64,000 nt of DNA from Variovorax boronicumulans (GTDB lineage: Bacteria; Pseudomonadota; Gammaproteobacteria; Burkholderiales; Burkholderiaceae_C). The stretch covers positions 248,001 through 312,000 of the forward strand of contig NZ_JAUSSG010000003.1 of NCBI RefSeq assembly GCF_030812215.1. The letters run 5' to 3'. The notes beneath the pieces are model-generated. The model was not told the DNA's origin. It saw only the letters and a list, made by a program, of their open reading frames with translations, and made no database searches. A program made the position numbers and the translations under genes. Of this stretch, positions 36,375 to 44,290 are shown one piece after another. Within the stretch, counting starts at the first letter, position 1. Each line of letters begins with the position of its first letter.

Positions 36375-37556
36375 TCAGCGCACGACGCGGTACGCGCGCA
36401 CTGCGCGAACCAGCGCCCACAGCCCGGCCTCAGCAGGCACGTTCTTCTCGTTGAACGACACGGCAACGTACAGGTCGTCGGCCGGCACGTAGGCCACCAC
36501 GGTGGTGAAGCCCTCGATGCCGCCGCTGTGCCCGAGCATCAGGCCCGGCCCGTCGGGCACGTCGTAGAGCTGCACGCCCATGCCATAGGAAGAATTGCCA
36601 CCGGCGTATGGACCGAGCATCGCGGGCATGCGGGTGAACATGCGATGCACCGTGTCCTCGGGCAGCACCTTGCCCGAGAGCAGCGCATGCCAGAAATGCA
36701 CGAGATCGCCCGCGGTCGATGCCAGCGCGCCGGCCGCATAGGGCGTGGCGTACTGGTCCGGCGCCTCCACGGGCCGGCCCGCCGCGTGGCCCGTGGCCAC
36801 CGGCAGTTCGACGCCAGGCTTGCGCATGACGGTGTGCGTGAGCGACAGCGGCTTCAGCAGGCGCTTGGCCAGCACATCGGCCAGAGGCATGCCTTCGGTC
36901 TTTTCGACGATCACGCCCAGCATGGCGTAGCCGGTGTTGGTGTAGCGCCAGTTCGTGCCGGGGCAGAACTGCGGCGGTTGCGAGGTGCCGAGCGCGATGA
37001 TGTCGGCCGGCGGCCGGTACTTCGTGCCCAGCGATGGCAACGCGTTGAAGCTGGCCAGCCCGTTGGTGTGCCGCAGCAACTGCTCGATGGTGATGAGCCG
37101 CGCATTGGGCGCATCGGGAAACCACTGGTCGATGGTGTCGTCCAGCTTCAATCGTTTGTCTTCGACGAGCTGGAGCACCACGGCTGCCGTGAACGTCTTG
37201 CCCGTGCTGGCCATCTGGAAGGGCTGGTCCGGGCCTGCCGGCGTGGGCGGCTCCTTGCGTGCCAGGCCGCGCGTGGCGGACCAAAAGCCTTCCCCGGGGA
37301 TCGCGACTGCGACGCTTGCGGCGGGTACGTGCGGGAGCATCTTGTCGAGAGCGCCGCTGAGTGCCGCCTGCAGTTCGGCGGGCAGTTCGCCGTCGATGGG
37401 GCGGCCAAAGTCCTTCTGCCACACGGCCTCGGGCGCCGAGCGCATCGGCGGGCCCGTGTAGACGGGCGAGGCGCTGCACGCCGGCTGGGCATGCGCGATG
37501 TCAAGGGAGAGCGATGCGGCGAGCAGCGCTCCCGCCGATATCTTCAGCAAGGACAT
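36375..37556 (-). CDS. serine hydrolase of beta-lactamase/D-alanyl-D-alanine carboxypeptidase fold
   Basis: The 393-residue product starts at ATG 37556 with AAGGGA just before it. A signal peptide (MSLLKISAGALLAASLSLDIAHAQ) sends it to the periplasm. The class C-like motifs are S-x-x-K in 'QMASTGKTFTAAVVLQLVEDKRLKLDD', Y-x-N in 'NWRYTNTGYAMLG', and the third box 'GHSGGIEGF'. Members are esterases, peptidases or beta-lactamases; the substrate is not clear. A six-copy 8-bp repeat lies 20 bases upstream of the start, within the leader. Confidence 0.9.
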   Translation of the reverse strand: MSLLKISAGALLAASLSLDIAHAQPACSASPVYTGPPMRSAPEAVWQKDFGRPIDGELPAELQAALSGALDKMLPHVPAASVAVAIPGEGFWSATRGLARKEPPTPAGPDQPFQMASTGKTFTAAVVLQLVEDKRLKLDDTIDQWFPDAPNARLITIEQLLRHTNGLASFNALPSLGTKYRPPADIIALGTSQPPQFCPGTNWRYTNTGYAMLGVIVEKTEGMPLADVLAKRLLKPLSLTHTVMRKPGVELPVATGHAAGRPVEAPDQYATPYAAGALASTAGDLVHFWHALLSGKVLPEDTVHRMFTRMPAMLGPYAGGNSSYGMGVQLYDVPDGPGLMLGHSGGIEGFTTVVAYVPADDLYVAVSFNEKNVPAEAGLWALVRAVRAYRVVR

Positions 37557-37575
37557 TCGATCCCTTTCCATTCAC

Positions 37576-37623
37576 TTCGATGCTTCGATGCTTCGATGCT
37601 TCGATGCTTCGATGCTTCGATGC
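37576..37623. repeat. six tandem copies of TTCGATGC
   Basis: Six perfect head-to-tail copies of the octamer TTCGATGC fill 37576-37623; the next unit starts as TTCC and breaks. On the reverse strand this is GCATCGAA repeated, upstream of the serine hydrolase. It lies 20 bases before its start codon, between any promoter and the ribosome site. Octamers are a multiple neither of 3 nor of the 10.5-bp turn, so copy changes by slipped-strand mispairing would alter leader length or promoter spacing. This is a simple-sequence repeat rather than a CRISPR or iteron. Confidence 0.95.
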
Positions 37624-37725
37624 TTCCGCCTGCCCGCGTGCTGGCCCCGTGCGCCTCGCATGCCGATTTCCCTCATCGGCCAGCGGGCCGAGTGCCGTGT
37701 CGAGTTTGTCGCATTCAAGCCCACG

Positions 37726-38100
37726 TCATGAAGCGGATCGCTCGCAGCACATCGGCTTCACCACGCGCGAAAAATCACTCGCCAACGCAGGCGCGAGGCT
37801 GTCGAAGTAGCGCGCATTTCCGCCAAGGCCAGCCAGCAGCACGATGACGGGGCCCGCAGTGCCTGGCTTGTGCCAGTCGCGCACCTGCAGCGACACATCG
37901 GACTCCGTCGACACCTTGATGCGACGTTCGGTGACGGAGGCAACGGCAGGGCCCGTGCCGATCCCGCCGGGTGAGCTGCCGCCACCTCCGCAGGCCGCCA
38001 GGGCCAGCGCGGGCGGCAGGGCGGCCATGGCGCGAAGCACATATCTGCGCGGGGGGTGAAACCAAAGGGGACGGGCCGGTGAGGAAGGAGGTCTGTTCAC
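37726..38100 (-). pseudogene. truncated alpha/beta hydrolase lipoprotein gene
   Basis: The frame starts at GTG 38100 and codes a twin-arginine-like leader (PPRRYVLRAMAALPPALALAAC) with lipobox ALAAC, a Gly-rich linker, and the first half of an alpha/beta hydrolase: 'VSLQVRDWHKPGTAGPVIVLLAGLGGNARYFDSLAPALASDF'. The normal next strand, nucleophile elbow G-x-S-x-G, Asp and His are missing: the frame stops at 37726 after only 124 residues, where a full enzyme would have about 300. It appears to be a remnant with its 3' end lost. It is also possible that a short lipoprotein is made. Confidence 0.65.
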
Positions 38101-38165
38101 GTCGATGTGCTTTCCGGATGAGAGCGTTCCAGTGTGGTTTTCGCGCCTGAAGAGGAGCTGCGTTC

Positions 38166-38185
38166 TTCATGAAGATTTCCTGAAG
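38166..38185 (+). promoter_or_regulatory. tandem OmpR-type response-regulator site
   Basis: TTCATGAAG (38166-38174) and TTCCTGAAG (38177-38185) are near-identical 9-mers with an 11-bp period, the spacing for dimer binding of PhoB/OmpR regulators on one DNA face. It lies about 70 bases before the ATG of the response regulator at 38255, suggesting self-activation. Confidence 0.5.
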
Positions 38186-38254
38186 TCCCCGCGCGGGGCT
38201 TGGCAGATACTTCGCCCACATTTCGACCATCGGGCGGCTTCGCCCCGCATACCC

Positions 38255-38938
38255 ATGAACCTTCTGCTTGTTGAGGACGATCTCGATCTCGGCAATGGCG
38301 TGCGCATCGCGCTGGCCAATCAAGGCATGGACGTCGTGTGGGTCCGCCGCCTCGGCGACGCCTTGCGCACCCTCGATGGCGGCACCTTCGACATGGTGCT
38401 GCTCGACCTGGGCCTGCCCGACGGCGATGGGTTGGAGCTCCTGTTCCGCCTGCGCCGCGACAAGCAGATCCTGCCCGTGCTGGTGCTGAGCGCGCGCGAT
38501 GCGCTCGACGACCGCCTGCGCAGCCTGGACGACGGCGCGGACGACTATCTCGTCAAGCCCTTCGCGCTGGCCGAGCTGCTGTCGCGCGTGCGCGCGCTGG
38601 CGCGCCGCAGCTACGGCTTCAACGACGAGACCATCCGCATGCGCGGCCTCGCGCTGCACGAACCGACGCGCGGCGTGATCGTCGACGGCGAGCCGGTCGA
38701 GTTGTCGCGCTGCGAGTTCGACCTGCTCGCGCTCCTGCTCAAGCGCACCGGCCGCGTGGTCACTCGCCGTGTGATGGAAGAGCAGGTGCTGCCCGGCGGC
38801 CAGGCCAACGGCAGCAATTCGCTGGAGGTGCACATCTCCAACCTGCGCAAGAAGATCGGGCAGGGCTACATCCGCACGGTGCGCGGCATCGGCTACGTGA
38901 TCGATGTGCAGTCGCTGGTGCGGAGCACGCCCAAATGA
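38255..38938 (+). CDS. OmpR/QseB-type response regulator
   Basis: The 227-residue product has a receiver domain (MNLLLVEDDLDLGNGVRIALA) with phospho-acceptor Asp51 in 'MVLLDLGLPDGDG', 'LVLSARD' and Lys in 'DDYLVKPFALAELLSRVRAL'. The winged-helix output is 'CEFDLLALLLKRTGRVVTRRVMEEQVLPGGQANGSNSLEVHISNLRKKIGQGYIRTVRGIGYVI'. Its stop overlaps the ATG of the kinase at 38935. A tandem 9-mer site upstream suggests it controls its own operon. LpxO downstream is a plausible target, as with PmrA- and QseB-type systems. Confidence 0.95.
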   Translation: MNLLLVEDDLDLGNGVRIALANQGMDVVWVRRLGDALRTLDGGTFDMVLLDLGLPDGDGLELLFRLRRDKQILPVLVLSARDALDDRLRSLDDGADDYLVKPFALAELLSRVRALARRSYGFNDETIRMRGLALHEPTRGVIVDGEPVELSRCEFDLLALLLKRTGRVVTRRVMEEQVLPGGQANGSNSLEVHISNLRKKIGQGYIRTVRGIGYVIDVQSLVRSTPK

Positions 38939-40362
38939 TGCAGGCCCTGGCGCTGCGCTGGAGGAAGTGGAAACAGCCCTCCCTGATGCGGCGCCTGCTG
39001 CTCGCGCAGATGGCCGTGGTGGCCCTGCTGTGGACCATGGCCATCGCGCTCCTGCTCTACGACTCCTACGAAGACCCCGAACTGCTGAAGTACCAGAAGA
39101 TCTTCCACACCATCACGGTGATCGCGGAGAACCTGGCCGACCGGCCCGATCGCCAGCAGGAGACGCTGGCCGCCTTCGACCAGGTGCTGGTCGAAGCCTC
39201 GGGCGATGGCGACGCCGCTGCGGACACGGCCGCCGTGCTGCAGGTCTGGCAGAAGGACCGCCTGATCTACCGCTCCACGGCGGGTGTGCCCGTCATCCTC
39301 AACACGGTGCCCAACCGCATCGAGACCGTGACTGCGGGAGGCCGCGAGTGGCGTGCGCGCACGCACGTCTCCGCCAATTCCGATACGCGCGTGATGCTGG
39401 CCGAGCCGAGCGTCTGGCGGCTCACCGTCACCATGGCGTACCGGGGCTATTACCTGCTGCCGCTGGTGATCAGCCTGCCGTTCCTGGTCTTTCCGGCGTG
39501 GCTCTCGATGCGCGTCGCGCTGCGCCCCTGGCGGCAGGTGACCAAGGAAACCTCCGAGCGCGGGCCCGCCGACATGACACCGCTGTCGTACACGCCGCCG
39601 CACAAGGAATTGCAGCCGCTGGTGCAGAGCATCAACAGCCTCTTGCAGCGCGTGCGCGACAGCACTTCGCGCGAGCGCAGCCTGATCGCCGACGCGGCCC
39701 ACGAACTGCGAACGCCGCTCGCGGCCATGCGCGTGAACGTCGAGGCGCTGAAGGAGCAGAGCACCGATGAAGGCCAGCGCGAACTCATGGGCAACTTGCT
39801 GCGCAGCAACGACCGCGCCGCGCGGCTGGTGGGGCAGCTGTTGCAGCTCATGCGCAGCGATGCGGTGCTGCATGGCGACCTGCCGGTCATGCTGTCGCTC
39901 GATGCCTTGGTGCAGGACCGGCTGGCCATGATCGAAGGCCTCGCCAGCACCCGGGGCGTGGAGCTGGAACTCGAATGCGAGGGCAACGTGCCGGTGCTGG
40001 GCGAGCGTGAAAGCCTGGTCTCGATGATCGACAACCTCATCAACAACGCCATCAAGTACAGCCCGGCGAATGGAAGGGTCCTGGTGAAGGTGGCCAGCGA
40101 AAGTGCCCGGGCAGTGCTGACGGTGGCCGACCAGGGCCCGGGCATTCCGCCCGCGCTGCGCGAGCGCGTGTTCGACCGGTTTTTCCGCAACCCCGACCAG
40201 ACGCAAAGCGGCAGCGGGCTGGGCCTGGCCATCGTCAAGTCGGTGGTGGATCGGCACGGCGGCGAAGTGGTGCTCGAGGAGGCCGAGGGCGGCGGCTTGC
40301 TGGTCGCGGTGCGGCTGCCGCTGGCGGCGGCCGAGGCGCCCCAGCCGATGCTCAGCCTCTAA
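38935..40362 (+). CDS. sensor histidine kinase, QseC/PmrB type
   Basis: The 475-residue product starts at ATG 38935, overlapping the regulator stop (ATGA). One membrane segment is at about residues 20-42 (RRLLLAQMAVVALLWTMAIALLLY), a periplasmic sensor covers 43-170 and a second segment about 170-195. Dimerisation/H-box His256 is in 'SLIADAAHELRTPLAAMRVNVEAL'. ATP-binding motifs are N 'LVSMIDNLINNAIKYSP', G1 'VADQGPGIPPALRERVFDRFFR' and G2 'GSGLGLAIVKSVVDRHGG'. The signal is unknown. Confidence 0.95.
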   Translation: MMQALALRWRKWKQPSLMRRLLLAQMAVVALLWTMAIALLLYDSYEDPELLKYQKIFHTITVIAENLADRPDRQQETLAAFDQVLVEASGDGDAAADTAAVLQVWQKDRLIYRSTAGVPVILNTVPNRIETVTAGGREWRARTHVSANSDTRVMLAEPSVWRLTVTMAYRGYYLLPLVISLPFLVFPAWLSMRVALRPWRQVTKETSERGPADMTPLSYTPPHKELQPLVQSINSLLQRVRDSTSRERSLIADAAHELRTPLAAMRVNVEALKEQSTDEGQRELMGNLLRSNDRAARLVGQLLQLMRSDAVLHGDLPVMLSLDALVQDRLAMIEGLASTRGVELELECEGNVPVLGERESLVSMIDNLINNAIKYSPANGRVLVKVASESARAVLTVADQGPGIPPALRERVFDRFFRNPDQTQSGSGLGLAIVKSVVDRHGGEVVLEEAEGGGLLVAVRLPLAAAEAPQPMLSL

Positions 40363-40506
40363 GAGGTTGAGCGGTCACGCCGAATTGCCTCTCAGCCTCT
40401 GAAACCTCCCTCCGGACACGGCCAAAGGGCTTGGTCAGGTCCATTTTGGGGCGGAGATTTACAATGCCCGGCTACCCCCGGCGCCGTCTACAGGACACTT
40501 TCAACA

Positions 40507-41403
40507 ATGAAGTGGGTCATTCTTGCAATCTTCGCGCTCAGCGCGCTCTACGTTCACTTCCGCGGGCAGGTCCGGCATCGTTTCTTCAGACAGCTCTCTG
40601 ATCACTCGACCTTCCTCGCGCCGCTGAACGTCTTCATGTACCTTTTCTCCAAGGTGCCCGGTACGCCGTACCTGTCGCCCGCACAGTTCCCCGAGATGCG
40701 CGTGCTCGAAGAGAACTGGGAGGTCATCCGCGAAGAAGCGCTGGCCATGCGCAATGGCGGCAGCATCAAGGCCTCGAGCCAGTTCAACGACGTGGGCTTC
40801 AATTCCTTCTTCAAGAGCGGCTGGAAGCGCTTCTATCTCAAGTGGTACGACGAGGCGCATCCCTCGGCTGCCGTGCTGTGCCCGCGCACGACCGAACTGC
40901 TCAAGGGCATCGGCACCATCAAGGCCGCCATGTTCGCCGAGCTGCCGCCCGGCAGCCGCCTCGTGCGCCATCGCGATCCCTTCGCCGGTTCGCTGCGCTA
41001 TCACCTGGGCCTGTGGACGCCCGGCGTCGAAGGCTGCTATATCGACGTGGACGGCCAGCGCTACCACTGGCGCGACGGCGAGGCCGTGGTGTTCGACGAG
41101 ACCTTCATCCACTACGCCGAGAACACCACCGACCACGACCGCGTGATCCTGTTCTGCGACATCGAGCGCCCGTTGAAGTACCGCTGGGCCAGCGCGGTGA
41201 ACCGCTGGTTCGCCAAGAACCTGCTGGCCGCCGCGAGTTCGCCCAACGATGCGGGCGACAAGACGGGCGGCATCAACCGCGCGTTCAAGTACATCTACCA
41301 GATCCGCGTGGTCGGCAAGCGGCTGAAGGCCTGGGACAAGCGGGCGTACTACCTTGTGAAGTGGTCCATCTTCGGCGGCCTCGCGCTCTGGATCTTCTGG
41401 TAA
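40507..41403 (+). CDS. lpxO: lipid A hydroxylase LpxO family, aspartyl/asparaginyl beta-hydroxylase fold
   Basis: The 298-residue product has an N-terminal membrane segment (MKWVILAIFALSALYVHFRG) and a catalytic core: 'MFAELPPGSRLVRHRDPFAGSLRYHLGLWTP' with iron ligands His and Asp in 'RHRDPF', then 'GQRYHWRDGEAVVFDETFIHYAENTTDHDRVILFCDIERP' with the third His. LpxO hydroxylates the secondary acyl chain of lipid A with Fe(II) and 2-oxoglutarate. It ends with a second hydrophobic segment (KWSIFGGLALWIFW). A promoter with -10 TACAAT (near 40462) precedes it. Confidence 0.9.
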   Translation: MKWVILAIFALSALYVHFRGQVRHRFFRQLSDHSTFLAPLNVFMYLFSKVPGTPYLSPAQFPEMRVLEENWEVIREEALAMRNGGSIKASSQFNDVGFNSFFKSGWKRFYLKWYDEAHPSAAVLCPRTTELLKGIGTIKAAMFAELPPGSRLVRHRDPFAGSLRYHLGLWTPGVEGCYIDVDGQRYHWRDGEAVVFDETFIHYAENTTDHDRVILFCDIERPLKYRWASAVNRWFAKNLLAAASSPNDAGDKTGGINRAFKYIYQIRVVGKRLKAWDKRAYYLVKWSIFGGLALWIFW

Positions 41404-41446
41404 CCAAGCCGCTTCCTTGAAGCGCCGGGCCGCCTGACCGTGCGGC

Positions 41447-42184
41447 TCAGGCCTCGGCCAGCACCAGCTGCTTGCGCTTCGTGCGTGCCCAGCCGACGAT
41501 CACGGCAAGCAGCGTGCCACCGATCACGTCGAGCAGCACGTGCTGCCGCGTCGCCAGCGTCGAGTAGACGATGCCGAAGGCCCACAGCAGGTTCACCCAT
41601 TGCGTCCACGCGGGCGCATCCACGCTGCGCAGCTGGCGGCCCAGCAGCATGGCGGTGAATACCGCGAAGGCCACGTGCAGCGATGGGAAGGCATTGCCGC
41701 CCACGTCGGTGGCCTTGAGGAACTGCAGCGCCGGATACTGCGACCAATCGACCGCGAACACCGGCACCGTGGTCGGAAAGAACCAGAACACCGCGAGACC
41801 GGCGACCGCCATGGTTGCGGCACCCCGCGCGCAGGCCCACAGCTCGGCCTTGTTCTTCGCGAAGGCGGGGGCGAGCGAGATGTAGAACCACAGCGAGCCG
41901 TAGAGCAGCATCGCGTCGTCGCTCACGGCGACCCAGTGGTCGATGGGCATGAGCGGCATCACCGTCGGCGTCGACGGCGGGTTGTGCATCACCCAGAAGT
42001 ACAGAAAGAAGAAGCCGGAGATGCCGAGCGTGGTGCCGATCATCTTCACGATCCAGAGCGTCGCGAACCGATGCCCCAGTGCCAGGTACCAGGGCACGGA
42101 AGGAAGGGATGCGGGGCTCGAGCGGGATGTCATCACCGATGCGGCTTTCGGGGAGGGGGAGCGCCACAGCTTATGCAACTGCAT
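41447..42184 (-). CDS. PAP2 family phosphatase
   Basis: The 245-residue protein (ATG 42184; ATG 42133 is an alternative) has six hydrophobic segments. The phosphatidic-acid-phosphatase core is seen as 'GGNAFPSLHVAFAVFTAMLL' (PSxH-type, with catalytic His) and 'YSTLATRQHVLLDVIGG' (SxxxxxxH..D). The first K-x6-R-P motif is weak. Such inner-membrane enzymes remove phosphate from lipid or undecaprenyl carriers. It is convergent with lpxO and divergent from the second two-component pair, which fits a lipid-modification role. Confidence 0.85.
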   Translation of the reverse strand: MQLHKLWRSPSPKAASVMTSRSSPASLPSVPWYLALGHRFATLWIVKMIGTTLGISGFFFLYFWVMHNPPSTPTVMPLMPIDHWVAVSDDAMLLYGSLWFYISLAPAFAKNKAELWACARGAATMAVAGLAVFWFFPTTVPVFAVDWSQYPALQFLKATDVGGNAFPSLHVAFAVFTAMLLGRQLRSVDAPAWTQWVNLLWAFGIVYSTLATRQHVLLDVIGGTLLAVIVGWARTKRKQLVLAEA

Positions 42185-42260
42185 TGCGTGAACATTGCGC
42201 TGCCCGGCATGGTGCCTCTCCTAGAATGTCCCGCCCACCCGTTCGCATTGCCCACCTCTC

Positions 42261-42941
42261 ATGAGAATCCTGCTCGTCGAAGACGAAACCGATCTGGCGC
42301 AGGCGCTCGCATCGGCCCTGCGTCAGAACCAGGCGGTGGTCGATGTGGCGAGCTCCCTGCGTGAAGCCGAAGAGGCCGCGCTCGGTGCGCAGCACGACGT
42401 GATCGTGCTCGACCGCGGCCTGCCTGATGGCGACGGCCTCTCGCTCGTGGCGTTCCTGCGCCAGAACGACATTGCCGCCGCGGTGCTGGTGCTCACCGCG
42501 ATGTCCGACGTGGCCGAACGCGTGCTGAGTCTTGACGGCGGCGCCGACGACTACCTCGCCAAGCCCTTCTCGATGGACGAGCTCATGGCGCGCGTGCGAG
42601 CGCTCGCGCGCCGTCCCGCGGTGCGCGCCAACCTCGTCATGACGCTGGGGCAACTGCGCTTCGAGCATCACACGCGGCAGGTCCATGTGGGCGAGGCCTG
42701 CCTCACGCTCCCGCGGCGCGAACTGCTGGTGCTCGAAGCCCTGCTCGAGCACCGGGGCCGCACGGTGCAGCGCGAGGCACTGCAGGACCGCGTGTACGGC
42801 CACAAGGACGACATCCAGTCCAACGCGCTCGACACGCATGTCTCGCGCCTTCGCTCCAAGCTCGACAAGGCGGGCGCGCAGGTCGAGATCCATGCGATCC
42901 GCGGTGTGGGCTATCTCATCTGCGCGGCATCGGCGCTGTGA
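42261..42941 (+). CDS. OmpR/QseB-type response regulator (second)
   Basis: The 226-residue product has a receiver domain (MRILLVEDETDLAQALASAL) with Asp51 in 'VIVLDRGLPDGDG', 'VLTAMSD' and 'DDYLAKPFSMDELMARVRAL'. The winged helix is 'RRELLVLEALLEHRGRTVQREALQDRVYGHKDDIQSNALDTHVSRLRSKLDKAGAQVEIHAIRGVGYLI'. Its GTG overlap with the next gene (42938-42941) links it to its kinase. Divergent from the PAP2 gene. Confidence 0.95.
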   Translation: MRILLVEDETDLAQALASALRQNQAVVDVASSLREAEEAALGAQHDVIVLDRGLPDGDGLSLVAFLRQNDIAAAVLVLTAMSDVAERVLSLDGGADDYLAKPFSMDELMARVRALARRPAVRANLVMTLGQLRFEHHTRQVHVGEACLTLPRRELLVLEALLEHRGRTVQREALQDRVYGHKDDIQSNALDTHVSRLRSKLDKAGAQVEIHAIRGVGYLICAASAL

Positions 42942-44290
42942 GCGGCATGCGCCTGTTCTCCCTGCGCTGGCGCCTGATCTGGAGCCTGATCCTGCTGCAG
43001 GTGGTGGTCGGCTCGCTGGTGCTGGGCGGCTTCCTCGGATTGGCCTGGATGCTGGGGCGCGTGGTCGACGAAAACGGCCAGGAGACGGTGGCGATGATCG
43101 GGCGCGCGATGGTGCGCGGCGCCGATGGCCGGCTGGCCATCGAGCCGACACGGGAATTGCGCAGGCTGCAGCAGGCTGATCCGCCGCTCTGGTTCATCGC
43201 GCGCGACGAGCGCGGCTCCGAGGTGCGCAGCGGCGATGTGCCGCCCGTCTATGCGGCGCTCATGAATGCGTTCGGCGACGTGGAGCGCGTGGCCCTCAAT
43301 CCCGAGAACGACAACACCCGGCCCAAGGCCCGCTTCGAGCGCGTCGACACCCGCGCGGGCCCGGTCGCCGTGCTGGCGCAGACCGGCGGTCCGCTGACGA
43401 TGGAGAACACGCTCAAGGGCACGGGCCTCCTGTTCCTGTGGCTGGTGGCGCCGATGGCATTGCTCACCAGCCTGGGCGTGATCCTGGCCACGCCCTTCGT
43501 GGTGAAGCGCGGGCTGAAAGGCGTGGTCGCCACCGCCGAGCATGCCGAGAGCATCGACGTGCACGAGCGGACCACGCGTCTGCCGCTGGCCAACGTGGCG
43601 AGCGAGATCCGCCCGCTGGTCAACGCCGTCAACCGCGCCTTCGACCGGCTCAACGAAGGCTACGACCGGCAGGAGCGCTTTCTGGCCGATGCCGCGCACG
43701 AGTTGCGCACCCCGATCACCACGCTGCAGATCCACCTGGAGGGCTTGCCGAACGACCCGCTCAAGGTGAAGCTGATGCAGGCCTCGGCACGGCTCGCCAC
43801 GCTGGCCGAGCAGCTGCTCGACCTGCAGCGCCTGGACCATGTCGTGCTGCAGGAGCAGCCGGTGGACCTGAAGGCGCTGTGCGAGCGCGTGGCGGCCGAC
43901 ATCGCGCCGCTCGCCATCCAGAACCGCTGCACGCTCTCGGTCGACGCATCGCAGGCGCTGACGGTGCGTGGCGATGCGCCATCGCTCGAACGCGCACTCA
44001 CCAACCTGATCCAGAACGCCATAGAGCACGGGGGGCAGGGCTGCGATATCGAGGTGCGGCTGTGCGAACCCTCGTGCATCGAGGTGCTGGACTCGGGGCC
44101 GGGCATTCCCGAGGCGGACCGCGAGCGGGTGGTGGCGCCGTTTCACCGGCTCGTGCCGCGGGGACGAGGCGCCGGGCTGGGCCTTCACCTGGTGGCCGAA
44201 GTGGCGCGCCTGCATCGCGGGCAGCTGACCATCGGATCGAGCGAATCGGGCGGCGCGAAGATGCGGCTCGAACTGAACCTCAGCGCCTGA
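42938..44290 (+). CDS. sensor histidine kinase (second)
   Basis: The 450-residue product starts at GTG 42938 (overlapping the regulator stop) or ATG 42947. Membrane segments are about residues 10-32 (LRWRLIWSLILLQVVVGSLVLGG) and 165-190. A HAMP-like linker precedes the H-box His254 ('RFLADAAHELRTPITTLQIHLEGL'). ATP-binding boxes: 'SLERALTNLIQNAIEHGG', 'VLDSGPGIPEADRERVVAPFHR' and 'GAGLGLHLVAEVARLHRG'. The signal is unknown. Convergent with the acyltransferase gene by an 11-base overlap. Confidence 0.95.
   Translation: MSGMRLFSLRWRLIWSLILLQVVVGSLVLGGFLGLAWMLGRVVDENGQETVAMIGRAMVRGADGRLAIEPTRELRRLQQADPPLWFIARDERGSEVRSGDVPPVYAALMNAFGDVERVALNPENDNTRPKARFERVDTRAGPVAVLAQTGGPLTMENTLKGTGLLFLWLVAPMALLTSLGVILATPFVVKRGLKGVVATAEHAESIDVHERTTRLPLANVASEIRPLVNAVNRAFDRLNEGYDRQERFLADAAHELRTPITTLQIHLEGLPNDPLKVKLMQASARLATLAEQLLDLQRLDHVVLQEQPVDLKALCERVAADIAPLAIQNRCTLSVDASQALTVRGDAPSLERALTNLIQNAIEHGGQGCDIEVRLCEPSCIEVLDSGPGIPEADRERVVAPFHRLVPRGRGAGLGLHLVAEVARLHRGQLTIGSSESGGAKMRLELNLSA

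Noticed and set aside
37576..37623. Tandem repeat as a CRISPR array or replication iterons
   Set aside because: Units are only 8 bp with no spacers, no cas genes, and no replication gene nearby.
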